From Hyphomicrobiaceae bacterium (GTDB taxonomy: Bacteria; Pseudomonadota; Alphaproteobacteria; Rhizobiales; Hyphomicrobiaceae): 64,000 nucleotides of DNA. Below are positions 43,025 to 52,900 of the stretch, one piece after another. Position 1 is the stretch's first letter. Every line of letters starts with the position of its first letter. The stretch covers positions 124,001 to 188,000 of the forward strand of contig JALHMB010000004.1 of NCBI GenBank assembly GCA_022844275.1, written 5' to 3'. The notes beneath the pieces are model-generated. The model saw only the letters and a program-made list of their open reading frames with translations, did no database searches and was not told where the DNA came from. The position numbers were made by a program, and so were the translations under genes.

Positions 43025-43234
43025 ATGACCACGCTCGGTGAACCGCACGTAGTCCATCAGGCGCCGGCCCAGGCGCCGATCGGCGCATCCGAGAGGATGC
43101 CGCGCCCCGTGCGCCTCGGTCTGACGTTGGCGCTCGGTGGGCTCATGGCAGGCGCGGTCTATCTCGTAGCCGTGCGCGGCGAAGCGCTGCTCGTGGATCT
43201 GGCGGCGCTCGGCGAGCGTCTTTGGTGCTTCTGA
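43025..43234 (+). CDS. Small single-helix membrane protein between the MFS gene and meaB
   Basis: A 69-residue protein with a polar N-terminal 25 residues, then one hydrophobic helix LGLTLALGGLMAGAVYLVAV and a short C-terminal tail ending GERLWCF. GAGGAG lies 9 bases before the ATG at 43025, inside the end of the MFS gene region, and its TGA directly abuts the meaB ATG at 43235. The tight spacing suggests translation within an operon. I do not recognise a family; it might help the MFS carrier. Confidence 0.7.
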   Translation: MTTLGEPHVVHQAPAQAPIGASERMPRPVRLGLTLALGGLMAGAVYLVAVRGEALLVDLAALGERLWCF

Positions 43235-44305
43235 ATGGCGGGTGGCAGCGCCAGTGGCGAGCCGGCCGGAGATGCACCTGCGGAACTCAGCCGCCAGAGC
43301 TTCGACGCGCTCGCACTAAGCGAGCTTGCAAAGCGCATTCGCGCGCATGATCGTGCCGCGCTCGCCCGCGCCATCACACTTGTCGAAAGCACCAAGCGCG
43401 AGCATCGCGCGCGCGCGCAGGCACTCCTGCAGGAGTTGCTACCGGATACCGGCAAAGCGCACCGTGTCGGCATCACTGGCGTTCCAGGTGTCGGTAAGTC
43501 GACGGCGATCGATCAGCTCGGCATGAACCTCATCGATGCCGGACACCGCGTTGCGGTGCTGGCGGTCGATCCGACCTCGCGTCGCACGGGCGGCTCCATC
43601 CTTGGTGACAAGACGCGCATGAGCCGCTTGTCAGGAAGCGAGCAGGCCTTCATTCGTCCCTCACCGACCTCGGGAACGCTCGGCGGCGTTGCGCGGCGCA
43701 CACGTGAGACCATGCTGCTGGTCGAGGCGGCGGGCTATGACGTCGTGATCGTCGAGACGGTTGGCGTCGGCCAGTCGGAGACTGCCGTCGCCGAGATGGT
43801 CGACTTCTTTCTCGTGCTGCTACTCGCCGGCGGCGGCGATGATCTCCAGGGCATCAAGAAGGGCATCATCGAGATCGCCGACATGATCGTCATCAACAAG
43901 GCGGACGGGGACAACATCAAGCGGGCGACGCGATCGGCCGCCGAGTACCAGGGTGCGCTCAACCTGCTCACGCCCGTTTCGCCGAGTTGGAGCCCGCCCG
44001 TCCTCACGTGCTCGGCAATCGACAATCGTGGCCTCGATGTGCTTTGGCAGAAAGTCGAGGAGCACAAGCGCATCATGGAGTCGACGGGCGCCTTCCTCGC
44101 CCGGCGCCAGACGCAGGCTGTGACCTGGATGCACGATATGCTCGCCGATCGGCTCATGGATGAAGTGTGGGGACGACCCGAGATCGTCGCGCGTCTCGGT
44201 CAGCTCGAGGCGGAAGTGCGTCTTGGTCGCCTGACACCGGCCATGGCCGTAGAGACCGTCATGGGGCTGTTGCGCGAGCGCGCGGGCGAAGGCGCGAAGT
44301 CATGA
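43235..44305 (+). CDS. meaB: Methylmalonyl-CoA mutase-associated GTPase MeaB
   Basis: MeaB (ArgK) is a G3E-family GTPase that protects and reloads B12-dependent acyl-CoA mutases. The 356-residue product shows Walker A GVPGVGKSTAIDQLG, the switch region VDPTSRRTGGSILGDKTRM, RPSPTSGTLGGVARRTRETM, the Walker B/switch II stretch VIVETVGVGQSETAVAEMVD, and the NKAD base motif in MIVINKADGDN. No mutase gene lies beside it; instead it is placed between a micro-membrane protein and pcp, coupled to both (TGA/ATG abutting upstream, ATGA overlap downstream). Confidence 0.95.
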   Translation: MAGGSASGEPAGDAPAELSRQSFDALALSELAKRIRAHDRAALARAITLVESTKREHRARAQALLQELLPDTGKAHRVGITGVPGVGKSTAIDQLGMNLIDAGHRVAVLAVDPTSRRTGGSILGDKTRMSRLSGSEQAFIRPSPTSGTLGGVARRTRETMLLVEAAGYDVVIVETVGVGQSETAVAEMVDFFLVLLLAGGGDDLQGIKKGIIEIADMIVINKADGDNIKRATRSAAEYQGALNLLTPVSPSWSPPVLTCSAIDNRGLDVLWQKVEEHKRIMESTGAFLARRQTQAVTWMHDMLADRLMDEVWGRPEIVARLGQLEAEVRLGRLTPAMAVETVMGLLRERAGEGAKS

Positions 44306-44982
44306 TCGCGAGCACGAGTGGCCGCACGACCGTGTTGCTCACCGGCTTCGGGCCATTTCCGAGCGTGCCGGCCAATGCGACATCGATCCTCGTGCCGCGT
44401 CTCGCCGAGGCTGCCCGCGCGGCCTTTCCAGGCATCGTGTTCGAGACGCGCACACTGCCGACCGAATGGTCGGCCGGCATCGACCATCTCGATGGCTGCT
44501 ACCGTGAGGTCGTGCCGAACGTGGCGCTGCATTTCGGCGTGTCCTCGCGGGCGCGAGGCTTCGAGATCGAGGCGCGCGGGCGCAATCGCCTGGCATTTCT
44601 CCCCGATGCTGCAGGCATCTTCCCGAATACGCCGGTGCTGAGGGCCGACGGTCACGAGTTCCTCGCGAGCACGGTGCCGGTCGGCGCGATCGTGAACCGG
44701 CTGCGCCGACGTGGGCTACCGGCATTTGTCTCGCGTGATGCCGGAGCCTATCTCTGCAACGCGGCACTCTACTCGGCGCTCGACATGGCGCGACGCGCAG
44801 CCCGCGATCACCGCATTGGATTTGTTCACGTGCCGTCTTCGCTGCTACTCGAGGAGCGTCGCCCGGGTTTTGGCGCCCATCCGCGTTGTCCACTGACGTG
44901 GCGCCAAGCGGTCGATGGCGGACTCGAGATCATTGGCGCGGTCCTGGGCCGGTCGGCGGCACGGCGCTCGATGCACGCGTGA
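44302..44982 (+). CDS. pcp: Pyroglutamyl-peptidase I-like (peptidase C15)
   Basis: A 226-residue cysteine peptidase that removes N-terminal pyroglutamate from peptides. It starts TTVLLTGFGPFPSVPANATS, the usual C15 opening, keeps the catalytic Cys in DAGAYLCNAALYSALDMARR (about residue 152) and His in RIGFVHVPSSLLLEERR. The catalytic Glu region is less clear: NVALHFGVSSRARGFEIEAR differs from the standard GxA.GR..I..E.. motif. It is coupled to meaB by ATGA. Its last 53 bases overlap the convergent small membrane gene at 44930. Confidence 0.85.
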   Translation: MIASTSGRTTVLLTGFGPFPSVPANATSILVPRLAEAARAAFPGIVFETRTLPTEWSAGIDHLDGCYREVVPNVALHFGVSSRARGFEIEARGRNRLAFLPDAAGIFPNTPVLRADGHEFLASTVPVGAIVNRLRRRGLPAFVSRDAGAYLCNAALYSALDMARRAARDHRIGFVHVPSSLLLEERRPGFGAHPRCPLTWRQAVDGGLEIIGAVLGRSAARRSMHA

Positions 44983-45250
44983 AGCGGCGCCAGATCCGCG
45001 CGGTGAGACGTCCGACGATGTAGCCGATCGTGCAGGCAACGAGATTGGCCAAGCCGAGCTTGAGGACGAGATCCACCAGGATCGGATTGTTGAAAGGCTC
45101 CCAGACGGCGAAGTTCCACTCCGAACCAATGCCCAGCGTGACGAAAACGGCACCTGCCGCCAGCAGGGGCACGGTCCACACGGGCCACCGCAGCAGCCCG
45201 ATGATGAATGCAATGGCGAGGGCGTAGAGAACCCAGCCGCCGGCGGTCAC
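44930..45250 (-). CDS. Small membrane protein downstream of an amidase
   Basis: A 106-residue protein with about three hydrophobic helices: GWVLYALAIAFIIGLL, WTVPLLAAGAVFVTLGI and LVDLVLKLGLANLVACTIGY, then a basic tail. The GTG start overlaps the amidase stop (GTGA), which supports a real, coupled gene. Its 3' end overlaps the convergent pcp gene by 53 bases, covering most of the tail after the last helix. The family is not recognised; it could be an accessory to a transporter or the amidase. Confidence 0.68.
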   Translation of the reverse strand: MTAGGWVLYALAIAFIIGLLRWPVWTVPLLAAGAVFVTLGIGSEWNFAVWEPFNNPILVDLVLKLGLANLVACTIGYIVGRLTARIWRRFTRASSAVPPTGPGPRQ

Positions 45251-46746
45251 TTCATTTCCGTGCGCTTGGGCGGCGCGGTCACGATCGATTTGAGTGCCGG
45301 CGTCGGTTTCGTCAGCTTGTTCAGGTCCGGCAGCGGCCGCTTCAGCTCAGCGCTCGCATTGAAGGCCTGCTCCATGGCCTGCGCCGCCGAGAGGACGAAG
45401 CAATCCGCACGCGCGCGCCCGATGGCCTGGAGGCCGAACGGAAACCCCGCGTGATCGACACCGCAGGGAATGGAGATCGCCGGGTTCGTCGCGAGCGTTA
45501 CGACGTAGGTGAGCGAGAGCCAATGGTAGTAGTTGCGCAGCGGCTTGCCGTTCATCTCGGCGACGTAGAGCTGCGTCCAGGGGAAGGGTGACACAGGCAC
45601 GGTCGGCGCGAGGATCAGGTCGTACTCGTTGAAGAGCTCCTGGAACTTCCGGTAGATGCGCGTCTGCTCGAGGTTCGCCCAGGCGACATCGGCCATGGTC
45701 ATCTTCGCGCCGATCTCGTAGTTCGCGCGGATGTTCGGACCGAGCGTCGAAGGATCCTTCTCATAGGCCTCTCGGTATCGCCCGACGAAGGCAATGGCAC
45801 GCACGACGTCGAAGCACTCGTCGATCTTGCCGAGGTCGGGCTCGATGGCATCGCAGCGCCGGAAGAGATGGCGCATGGCCTTGATGCGGTCGCGGAAGAC
45901 CTTGCGAATGGGCTTGTCGACCGGGCTCGTGCCGAAGTCTTCGGTGTAGGCCACCTTGAGCCCGCCGAGATCGACCGGCTTCGGCGTGGCGAAGCCCGCG
46001 GCGTCGACGTCATAGCTCAGTGGATCAATCGCGTGCTGGCCTGCCTGTGCGGCCATGAGCTGGCATGTATCGGCGACCGTGCGGCCCATGGGGCCAAGCA
46101 CGGAGATCGCAGACCAGCCCATGGGGCGCATGGTGTGCGGCACGAGACCCGGCGAGGGCCGGAAGCCGACGACGCCATTGACGGCGCCCGGAATGCGCAG
46201 CGATCCGCCCGTATCCGAGCCCGTGCACACGGGCAGCATGTCGGTCGCGAGCGCCACCGCCGAGCCGCCCGATGAGCCGCCAGCATTCATGTTTGGATCG
46301 AAGGGATTGCCGGTTGCGCCCCACACGGGATTGCGGCTGTTCGCGCCGGCGCCGAACTCCGGCACGTTGGTCTTCGCAACGACAATGCCGCCTGCCGCGC
46401 GAATGCGGGCGACCATGACCGTATCGTTCTCGGGGATGTTGTCCTTGTAGATCGGCGAGCCGTAAGTCGTGAGGAGGCCACCCGTGTTCTCCAGATCCTT
46501 CACGCCGACCGGCAGGCCGTGCAGCGCGCCGAGCGCTTCGCCGTCCTTGATCGCCTTCTCCGCAGCCTTGGCCTCGCGGCGCGCCCGTGCGTAGCAGGTG
46601 GCCGTCACCGCATTCACCGCTGGATTGATCTCGGCAATGCGCTCGATGCACGCCTCGAGCAATTCGACGGGTGAGATTTCCTTCGAGCCGATGCGGCGAC
46701 GCATTTCAACGGAGGAGAGCGAAAGGAGGTCTGCGTGCTTGGGCAT
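45247..46746 (-). CDS. Amidase (amidase signature family)
   Basis: A 499-residue Ser-cisSer-Lys hydrolase. Catalytic residues are seen in GLPVGVKDLENTGGLLTTYG (Lys at about residue 83), MNAGGSSGGSAVALATDMLP (Ser) and TGSDTGGSLRIPGAVNG (Ser nucleophile). It is closely alike to the amidase at 61440, sharing TYGSPIYKDN/TYGSLIYKDN, PEFGAGAN and FRPSPGLVP, so the two are paralogues. It lies between tctC, with a terminator between them, and a coupled small membrane gene. The neighbouring TTT transporter could supply its substrate or take up a product. Confidence 0.9.
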   Translation of the reverse strand: MPKHADLLSLSSVEMRRRIGSKEISPVELLEACIERIAEINPAVNAVTATCYARARREAKAAEKAIKDGEALGALHGLPVGVKDLENTGGLLTTYGSPIYKDNIPENDTVMVARIRAAGGIVVAKTNVPEFGAGANSRNPVWGATGNPFDPNMNAGGSSGGSAVALATDMLPVCTGSDTGGSLRIPGAVNGVVGFRPSPGLVPHTMRPMGWSAISVLGPMGRTVADTCQLMAAQAGQHAIDPLSYDVDAAGFATPKPVDLGGLKVAYTEDFGTSPVDKPIRKVFRDRIKAMRHLFRRCDAIEPDLGKIDECFDVVRAIAFVGRYREAYEKDPSTLGPNIRANYEIGAKMTMADVAWANLEQTRIYRKFQELFNEYDLILAPTVPVSPFPWTQLYVAEMNGKPLRNYYHWLSLTYVVTLATNPAISIPCGVDHAGFPFGLQAIGRARADCFVLSAAQAMEQAFNASAELKRPLPDLNKLTKPTPALKSIVTAPPKRTEMK

Positions 46747-46773
46747 GATCGCGTCGGGCCTCGTGCAGGAGAA

Positions 46774-46810
46774 AAAATGAACTCGGCCAGCGAAGGTATC
46801 GCTGGCCGAG
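46774..46810 (-). terminator. Intrinsic terminator after tctC
   Basis: CTCGGCCAGCGA (46782-46793) and TCGCTGGCCGAG (46799-46810) form a perfect 12-bp stem with a 5-base loop. On the minus strand it is followed by TTCATTTTTTCTCC. It lies 31 bases after the tctC stop and 28 bases before the amidase start, so it should separate the tctBAC operon from the amidase. Confidence 0.85.
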
Positions 46811-46841
46811 CGGTTTGTCCCTGCACTTTGCGAGGATGGTG

Positions 46842-47813
46842 CTATTCGAGCTTGATGCTCGCCGCCTTGATGAGCGCGGCATTGTTCTTGCTGTCGGCGT
46901 CGAAGAACGCGACCATCTCTTTCGTCGTCATCGGCTGCAGTGCCGCGCTGACGCCGCGCAGGCTCTTCTGGATGCCTTCGGTCTTCGAGAGCTCGAGCAT
47001 CTTCGCGTTGAGCTTTTCGGCGATTTCCTGCGGCAGGCCGGGAGGACCCTGAATCGAATACCAGATCGGCACATCCGAGTCGGGATGGCCGAGCTCCGTC
47101 AGCGTCGGGATGTCCGGAAAGTCCCAGTGGCGCGTGGAGTTGTTGATATTGAGGAGATGCAGCTTGCCCGCCTTCACGTGCGGAATGTTGTTGATCTCGT
47201 TCATCATCTGCACGTTGTTCGGTAGAAGGTCGTTCAACGCGTCGGCACTGCCGCGATAGGGCACGTGCAGGATGTCGATACCGGCACGGTACTTGAGCAT
47301 TTCGAGCCGGAGATGGGTCGCGGTCGCGAGACCTGCCGAGCCATAGGAGAGCTTACCCGGGTTCTTCTTTGCGTAGTCGACCATCTCCGCGAACGTCTTC
47401 GGACCGACCTGCGCGTTGATCGAGAAGCCCGTGACGAAGTCGCCTGTGCGGCCGCAGGGGACGAACTTGCTCGCGTCATAAGGCGCCTTCCGCAGGTGCG
47501 GCAGGACGGTGAGCGTGGCACCCGGTGTGGCGAGCAGCGTGTAGCCATCGGGCTGTGCCTTCGCGACGGCCTCGGTGCCGATCATGCCGCCGGCACCGCC
47601 GCGATTTTCGACCACGAACTGCTGGCCGAAAGCCTGGCTCAGCGCTTCGGCCCACGGCCGGCCGATGAGGTCGCTGCCGCCTCCTGGGGCGTACGGGATG
47701 ATCAACTTTACCGGCCGCTCGGGCCAGTTCGCGACTTGCGCACTCACGCGCGGAATGGAGAAGCCGGTGACGGCGGTAGCGCCGGCCATGGCTAGAAATT
47801 CACGACGTCTCAT
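46842..47813 (-). CDS. tctC: Tripartite tricarboxylate transporter substrate-binding protein (TctC/Bug family)
   Basis: A periplasmic binding protein of the TTT system. The 323-residue product starts MRRREFLAMAGATAVTGFSI, a twin-arginine-like signal (RRREF), and has the Bug fold: WPERPVKLIIPYAPGGGSDL, GQQFVVENRGGAGGMIGTEA and ATPGATLTVLPHL-type stretches, and YGSAGLATATHLRLEMLKYR. The ligand is probably a carboxylated compound. GGAGG precedes the ATG at 47813; a frame open to 47933 has no such support. It is last in tctB-tctA-tctC and ends at a strong terminator. Confidence 0.93.
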   Translation of the reverse strand: MRRREFLAMAGATAVTGFSIPRVSAQVANWPERPVKLIIPYAPGGGSDLIGRPWAEALSQAFGQQFVVENRGGAGGMIGTEAVAKAQPDGYTLLATPGATLTVLPHLRKAPYDASKFVPCGRTGDFVTGFSINAQVGPKTFAEMVDYAKKNPGKLSYGSAGLATATHLRLEMLKYRAGIDILHVPYRGSADALNDLLPNNVQMMNEINNIPHVKAGKLHLLNINNSTRHWDFPDIPTLTELGHPDSDVPIWYSIQGPPGLPQEIAEKLNAKMLELSKTEGIQKSLRGVSAALQPMTTKEMVAFFDADSKNNAALIKAASIKLE

Positions 47814-47871
47814 AGTGTTTCCTCCTCGTTGATCTCTAGATTTTCGGTCAGCGCTTCTTGGGGCGTCAGTA

Positions 47872-49380
47872 TCACTCCTGAAATGCCGTTTCGCGGCTCT
47901 TGCGAATGAAAGGCAGCACGACGAGCAGCACAAGAATGCCCGCCAGCACCAGGAACGTGAGCGAAAGCGGCCGCTGCACGAACACCCATGGATCGCCGCG
48001 CGAGAGCAACATGGCGCGGCGCATGTACACTTCCATCATGGGCCCGAGCAGGAAGCCGAGCAACAGCGGCGCCGGCTCGCAGTCGAGCTTCATGAGCAGG
48101 TAGCCGAGCAAGCCGAAGGCGCCGATGAACAGCACCTCGTTCGCCGAGTTATTGAGACTGTACACGCCAATGCAGCAGAAGAAGAGCACGGCGATCGCGA
48201 GCAGCCGATATGGCACGAGCAGCAGGCGCACCCAGAGCCCGATCATCGGCAGGTTCAGGATGATGAGCATGAGGTTGCCGAACCACATGCTCACGATCAT
48301 GCCCCAGAAGAGGCCCGGTCGCTGCTCCATGACCTGCGGCCCGGGGATGATGCCATGGATCATCATGCCGCCGATCATCATTGCCATGACGGCATTCGAC
48401 GGAATGCCGAGCGTGAGCATGGGAATGAACGAGGTCTGTGCAGCGGCGTTGTTCGCGGCTTCCGGGCCGGCCACGCCCTCGATCATGCCGGTGCCGAATT
48501 TCTCTGGCGTCTTGGAAATCTTCTTTTCGAGCGTGTAGGCCGAGAACGAGCCGAGCACGGCGCCGCCGCCAGGCAGCAAACCGAGAAGGCCGCCTAGGAC
48601 AGTGCCGCGCAGGATCGGGCCGCGGCTCCGGCGGAAGTCCTCGCGGGAGGGCCAGAGGTTCTCGACCTTGGAGCTCACGAGGTCGCGGCGCTCGGGGTTC
48701 GTCAGGTTCGCGATGATCTCGGCAATGCCGAAGATGCCCATGGCGAGCGGCACGAAGCCGAGGCCGTCGAAGAGATCGCTGATGCCGAAAGTAAAACGCA
48801 GATTGCCGGTGTTGACGTCGGTGCCGACGAGGCCGAGCAGCATGCCGAGAAAGACCATGCCGAAGGCCTTGATGATCGATCCGCGCGCCAGCACGATCGA
48901 GAAGACGAGGCCGAGCACCATCAGCGAGAAGTAGTCGGCGGGCGCGAACTGCTGGGCAAGGCGCGTGAGCGGCGGCGCCGCTGCCGCGATGACGACCGTG
49001 GCGACGCAGCCGGCAAAGAACGAGCCGATGGCGGCGATCGCGAGTGCCGGCCCGGCGCGACCCTGGCGGGCCATCTGGTAGCCGTCGAGCGTCGTCACGA
49101 CCGAGCTCGACTCGCCCGGCAGGTTGACAAGGATTGCCGTCGTCGAGCCGCCGTACTGAGCGCCGTAGTAGATGCCCGCGAGCATGATCAATGCGCCGTC
49201 TGCCGGCAGCACATAGGTCACTGGCAGTAGCAGCGCCATGGTCGCGACCGGACCAACGCCCGGCAGCACCCCGACGGCCGTGCCGATCACGGCACCCGCC
49301 AGGCACCACAACAGGTTCTGCATCGTCGCGGCAACGGAAAGTCCGAGCGCCAGATTGGCAAAGAGGCCGTCTAACGCCAT
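47872..49380 (-). CDS. tctA: Tripartite tricarboxylate transporter large permease TctA
   Basis: The main membrane subunit of the TTT importer, with about 11-12 helices over 502 residues. Family signatures include GVLPGVGPVATMALLLPVTY, GIYYGAQYGGSTTAILVNLP, GESSSVVTTLDGYQMARQGR and a second-half repeat GGLLGLLPGGGAVLGSFSAY. The two PG(V/G)G loops form the substrate-binding sites in TctA proteins. It starts at the ATG at 49380, 10 bases inside the end of tctB, rather than at the upstream frame end at 49485. Confidence 0.94.
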   Translation of the reverse strand: MALDGLFANLALGLSVAATMQNLLWCLAGAVIGTAVGVLPGVGPVATMALLLPVTYVLPADGALIMLAGIYYGAQYGGSTTAILVNLPGESSSVVTTLDGYQMARQGRAGPALAIAAIGSFFAGCVATVVIAAAAPPLTRLAQQFAPADYFSLMVLGLVFSIVLARGSIIKAFGMVFLGMLLGLVGTDVNTGNLRFTFGISDLFDGLGFVPLAMGIFGIAEIIANLTNPERRDLVSSKVENLWPSREDFRRSRGPILRGTVLGGLLGLLPGGGAVLGSFSAYTLEKKISKTPEKFGTGMIEGVAGPEAANNAAAQTSFIPMLTLGIPSNAVMAMMIGGMMIHGIIPGPQVMEQRPGLFWGMIVSMWFGNLMLIILNLPMIGLWVRLLLVPYRLLAIAVLFFCCIGVYSLNNSANEVLFIGAFGLLGYLLMKLDCEPAPLLLGFLLGPMMEVYMRRAMLLSRGDPWVFVQRPLSLTFLVLAGILVLLVVLPFIRKSRETAFQE

Positions 49381-49829
49381 GAGAGCCCCTGCGGCAGCAC
49401 GCGGATCGGCATGCCGAGCCCATAGATGAACACAGCCACACCGAGCGCGACCATGAAGATCGCGAACAGGCCATATTCGCGCCACCGCGTCTCGGGCGTG
49501 CCGAGCGCCGCCAATGTCATTGACACGAGCATGGTCAGGACGAGGCCGAGGCGATCAACGAGAAGGGCGAATGCGACCGCCGCAATCGTGATCATGATGG
49601 CCGGCCGCCATGCCCAGCCCGTCAGGCGCGGGCCGTCGATGAAGAGCGACTTGCCGGCAAGAATGAGCCCCGTGCCGACGAGCAACCATGCGAGCGCCTT
49701 CGGCAGCACGCCCGTATCCGGACGCATGGCCGTGCCCATGGGATAGTCGGCCGCAATCCAATAGGCGCCGAGGCCGATGGCGATGAAAAACAGGCCGGTA
49801 GCGAAATCCTGGCCGTTCCTAATCTGCAT
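49371..49829 (-). CDS. tctB: Tripartite tricarboxylate transporter small permease TctB
   Basis: The small subunit of the TTT importer. The 152-residue protein has four predicted helices, starting FATGLFFIAIGLGAYWIAAD, then the PMGTAMRPDTGVLPKALAWL loop that links helices 1 and 2, and pairs around IMITIAAVAFALLVDRLGLV and FAIFMVALGVAVFIYGLGM. It begins the tctBAC operon and overlaps tctA by 10 bases. The 209-base gap between this gene's start and frmA holds nothing recognisable. Confidence 0.9.
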   Translation of the reverse strand: MQIRNGQDFATGLFFIAIGLGAYWIAADYPMGTAMRPDTGVLPKALAWLLVGTGLILAGKSLFIDGPRLTGWAWRPAIMITIAAVAFALLVDRLGLVLTMLVSMTLAALGTPETRWREYGLFAIFMVALGVAVFIYGLGMPIRVLPQGLSWR

Positions 49830-50038
49830 TCGCTACCGCCATGTGTGCTTCCTCTCGAGCGGCGCACTTGGTGGCACCTTGAATGCCGGGATTTAGGACG
49901 TCTCCGGCTTTATGCACAAGCCCCAACGGGCCATATGAATTTCACGCACATGCCATTTGGCAGCTCGCCTCGTCAAGACGAACTATCCGAGCCAATCCAA
50001 TTAGGTAGGCTGCAGTGAGAACTGTTGCTGCGCGCCTC

Positions 50039-51166
<1,128 letters not shown>

Positions 51167-51376
51167 GGCATGGGGTCCTTCCAGAGCGTATCGCAGGGCC
51201 GTGGGGGGCCAGCGGCAATTTGGTCAGTTCCTCTTGAGTATTGCAGGCTTAAAGGCCAATCAACAGGGCTCAGCCGTCGAGGAATAGGCGGGCTGCGGCG
51301 GTACGGATAGATAGCCGTCGCACTTCGGCCGGATTCGCCGCCCAGAGCAGCGGCACACGAACAGGGAACAATACGC

Positions 51377-51907
51377 GTGACGGTATGGTTTGAATTGAGC
51401 CGCGGGCTCATCATCGCGGCGCTGGTGCTGCTTGCCGGAACGAGCGGGGCATATGCACAGCTTGGACCGGGCCAGGAAGGAACGGTCAAGGCGCAGCATG
51501 GCGACTGGCAGATCGTATGCCGCCCTCCGCCCCCGGGCGCGAAGAACGAGACATGCGCCCTTGTCCAGAGCGTTGCCGCCGAGGACCGCAACAACGTCGG
51601 CCTGACCGTCTACTTTCAGCGCTTCTCGAATGGCCAACAGGTGCTGCGCGTGTTCTCGCCGCTGGGCGTGCTGCTACCGCCGGGGCTCGGGCTCAGGATC
51701 GACGACAAGGATGTCGGCAGTGCGCCTTTCCTGCGCTGCCATAACTTCGCCTGCTACGCGCAGGTCGTCGCTGATGCAACGCTGATCGAGCGTCTGTCGA
51801 ACGGCAAGTCGGCAGTTTTCATCATCTACCAGACCGAGGAGGCCGGGATCGGCATCCCCGTCTCGCTCAAGGGCTTCGCCGAGGGGCTGAAGGGCCTCGG
51901 GCAGTAG
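51377..51907 (+). CDS. Invasion-associated locus B (IalB) family protein
   Basis: A 176-residue secreted protein of a family widespread in Rhizobiales and named for Bartonella IalB. It has a signal peptide (LIIAALVLLAGTSGAYAQ), then GTVKAQHGDWQIVCRPPPPG and ALVQSVAAEDRNNVGLTVYF, and a C-terminal half with Cys residues in FLRCHNFACYAQVVADATLI. The paired Cys suggest disulfides in the periplasm. The start is a GTG at 51377. In non-pathogens the function is unknown; an envelope role is likely. It ends at a three-hairpin repeat element. Confidence 0.88.
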   Translation: MTVWFELSRGLIIAALVLLAGTSGAYAQLGPGQEGTVKAQHGDWQIVCRPPPPGAKNETCALVQSVAAEDRNNVGLTVYFQRFSNGQQVLRVFSPLGVLLPPGLGLRIDDKDVGSAPFLRCHNFACYAQVVADATLIERLSNGKSAVFIIYQTEEAGIGIPVSLKGFAEGLKGLGQ

Positions 51908-51933
51908 GCGCAATTGCGGGCGCCGCTTCTTCC

Positions 51934-52048
51934 CCTTCTCCCCGTCCTTCACGGGGAGAAGGTCGGGATGAGGGGCGGGAGCTTGTTGATACCTCGGCGT
52001 ATGCCGCCGCCCCTCACCCTGGCCCTCTCCCCGCGAGCGGGGAGAGGG
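51934..52048. repeat. Three-hairpin GC-rich repeat element, copy B
   Basis: Three stems in the same order as copy A at 23677-23795: CCTTCTCCCCGT/ACGGGGAGAAGG (51934-51945 with 51951-51962), GAGGGGCGG/CCGCCCCTC (51970-51978 with 52007-52015) and CCCTCTCCCCGC/GCGGGGAGAGGG (52023-52034 with 52037-52048). Outer arms are exchanged relative to copy A (CTTCTCCCC first here, CTCTCCCC first there), as if one element were inverted. It lies between the convergent IalB and leuD genes. Confidence 0.88.
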
Positions 52049-52057
52049 GAATAATAA

Positions 52058-52669
52058 TCAAGCAGCCAGCCAGGGCTTCTCGGCGTTCTGGCGGCTTTCG
52101 TAGTCGCCGATCTGCTTTTCGTGCTGCAGCGTCAGGCCGATGTCATCAAGCCCGTTGAGCAGGCAATGCTTGCGGAACGGGTCGATGTCGAACGTAATGA
52201 TCTCGCCATCCGGCCGACGGATCTCCTGCTTCTCGAGATCGATCGTGAGGGTCGCGTTGGAGCCGCGCTCGGCGTCCTCCATCAGCTTGTCGACTTCGGA
52301 CTGCGGCAGTTTGATTGGCAGGATGCCGTTCTTGAAGCTGTTGTTGAAGAAGATGTCCGCGAACGAGGCTGAAATCACGCAGCGAATGCCGAAGTCGAGC
52401 AGGGCCCAGGGCGCGTGCTCGCGGCTCGAGCCGCAGCCGAAGTTCTCCCCGGCGACAATGATCTCGGCCTTGCGATAAGCCGGCTTGTTGAGGACGAAGT
52501 CGGGGTTTTCCTTACCATTTTCATCGTAACGGACTTCGGCGAACAGCGCCGTGCCGAGACCGGTCCGCTTGATGGTCTTCAGGTAGTTCTTCGGGATGAT
52601 CCGGTCGGTATCGATGTTGATTTCCGGCATCGGTGCAGCGACGCCGGTCAATTGGGTGAACTTGTCCAT
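52058..52669 (-). CDS. leuD: 3-isopropylmalate dehydratase small subunit
   Basis: LeuD pairs with the iron-sulfur subunit LeuC to convert 2-isopropylmalate to 3-isopropylmalate in leucine synthesis. The 203-residue product begins [20 protein letters not shown] and shows the swivel-domain stretch [20 protein letters not shown] and [19 protein letters not shown]. The ATG at 52669 is used; a much longer open frame upstream to 53242 is Pro/Arg-rich and lacks homology. leuC and leuB are not in this window. The gene ends nine bases from a three-hairpin repeat. Confidence 0.95.
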   Translation of the reverse strand: MDKFTQLTGVAAPMPEINIDTDRIIPKNYLKTIKRTGLGTALFAEVRYDENGKENPDFVLNKPAYRKAEIIVAGENFGCGSSREHAPWALLDFGIRCVISASFADIFFNNSFKNGILPIKLPQSEVDKLMEDAERGSNATLTIDLEKQEIRRPDGEIITFDIDPFRKHCLLNGLDDIGLTLQHEKQIGDYESRQNAEKPWLAA

Positions 52670-52871
52670 GGAGGGCCTGCTCTCGACATGCGGCTCGTTT
52701 CGGTTGAACCGTCGATAGCGCGCAAGCTCAACGGCGTCAACGCGCCGCAGGCCTGCGCCGCTCCGGAATGCCCGTCGCCGCCACTTGGACAGTAGGCGCC
52801 TAGTGCTCCAAATGACTGAAATTCCGTCTTGTTCGGCCGTCTGGGGTGTCCGAGACTGACCGCCTGTCGGC
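52670..52871. other. Non-coding part of the leuD-OmpA divergent gap
   Basis: Roughly 200 bases upstream of leuD with no gene I can support. Together with the promoter at 52872-52900 and the leader to 53114 this makes a 445-base divergent gap. A leuD promoter should lie here, but I see no clear consensus. Confidence 0.5.
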
Positions 52872-52900
52872 TTGGAAAGTGCGTGGGCCTTGTCTATAGT
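52872..52900 (+). promoter_or_regulatory. Sigma-70-type promoter for the BON/OmpA gene
   Basis: TTGGAA (52872-52877) and TATAGT (52895-52900) are spaced by 17 bases, a good housekeeping promoter for GC-rich alphaproteobacteria. Transcription would start near 52907, giving a leader of about 208 bases before the gene at 53115. The leader (52907-53114) shows no known RNA motif or coding frame I would defend. Confidence 0.7.
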
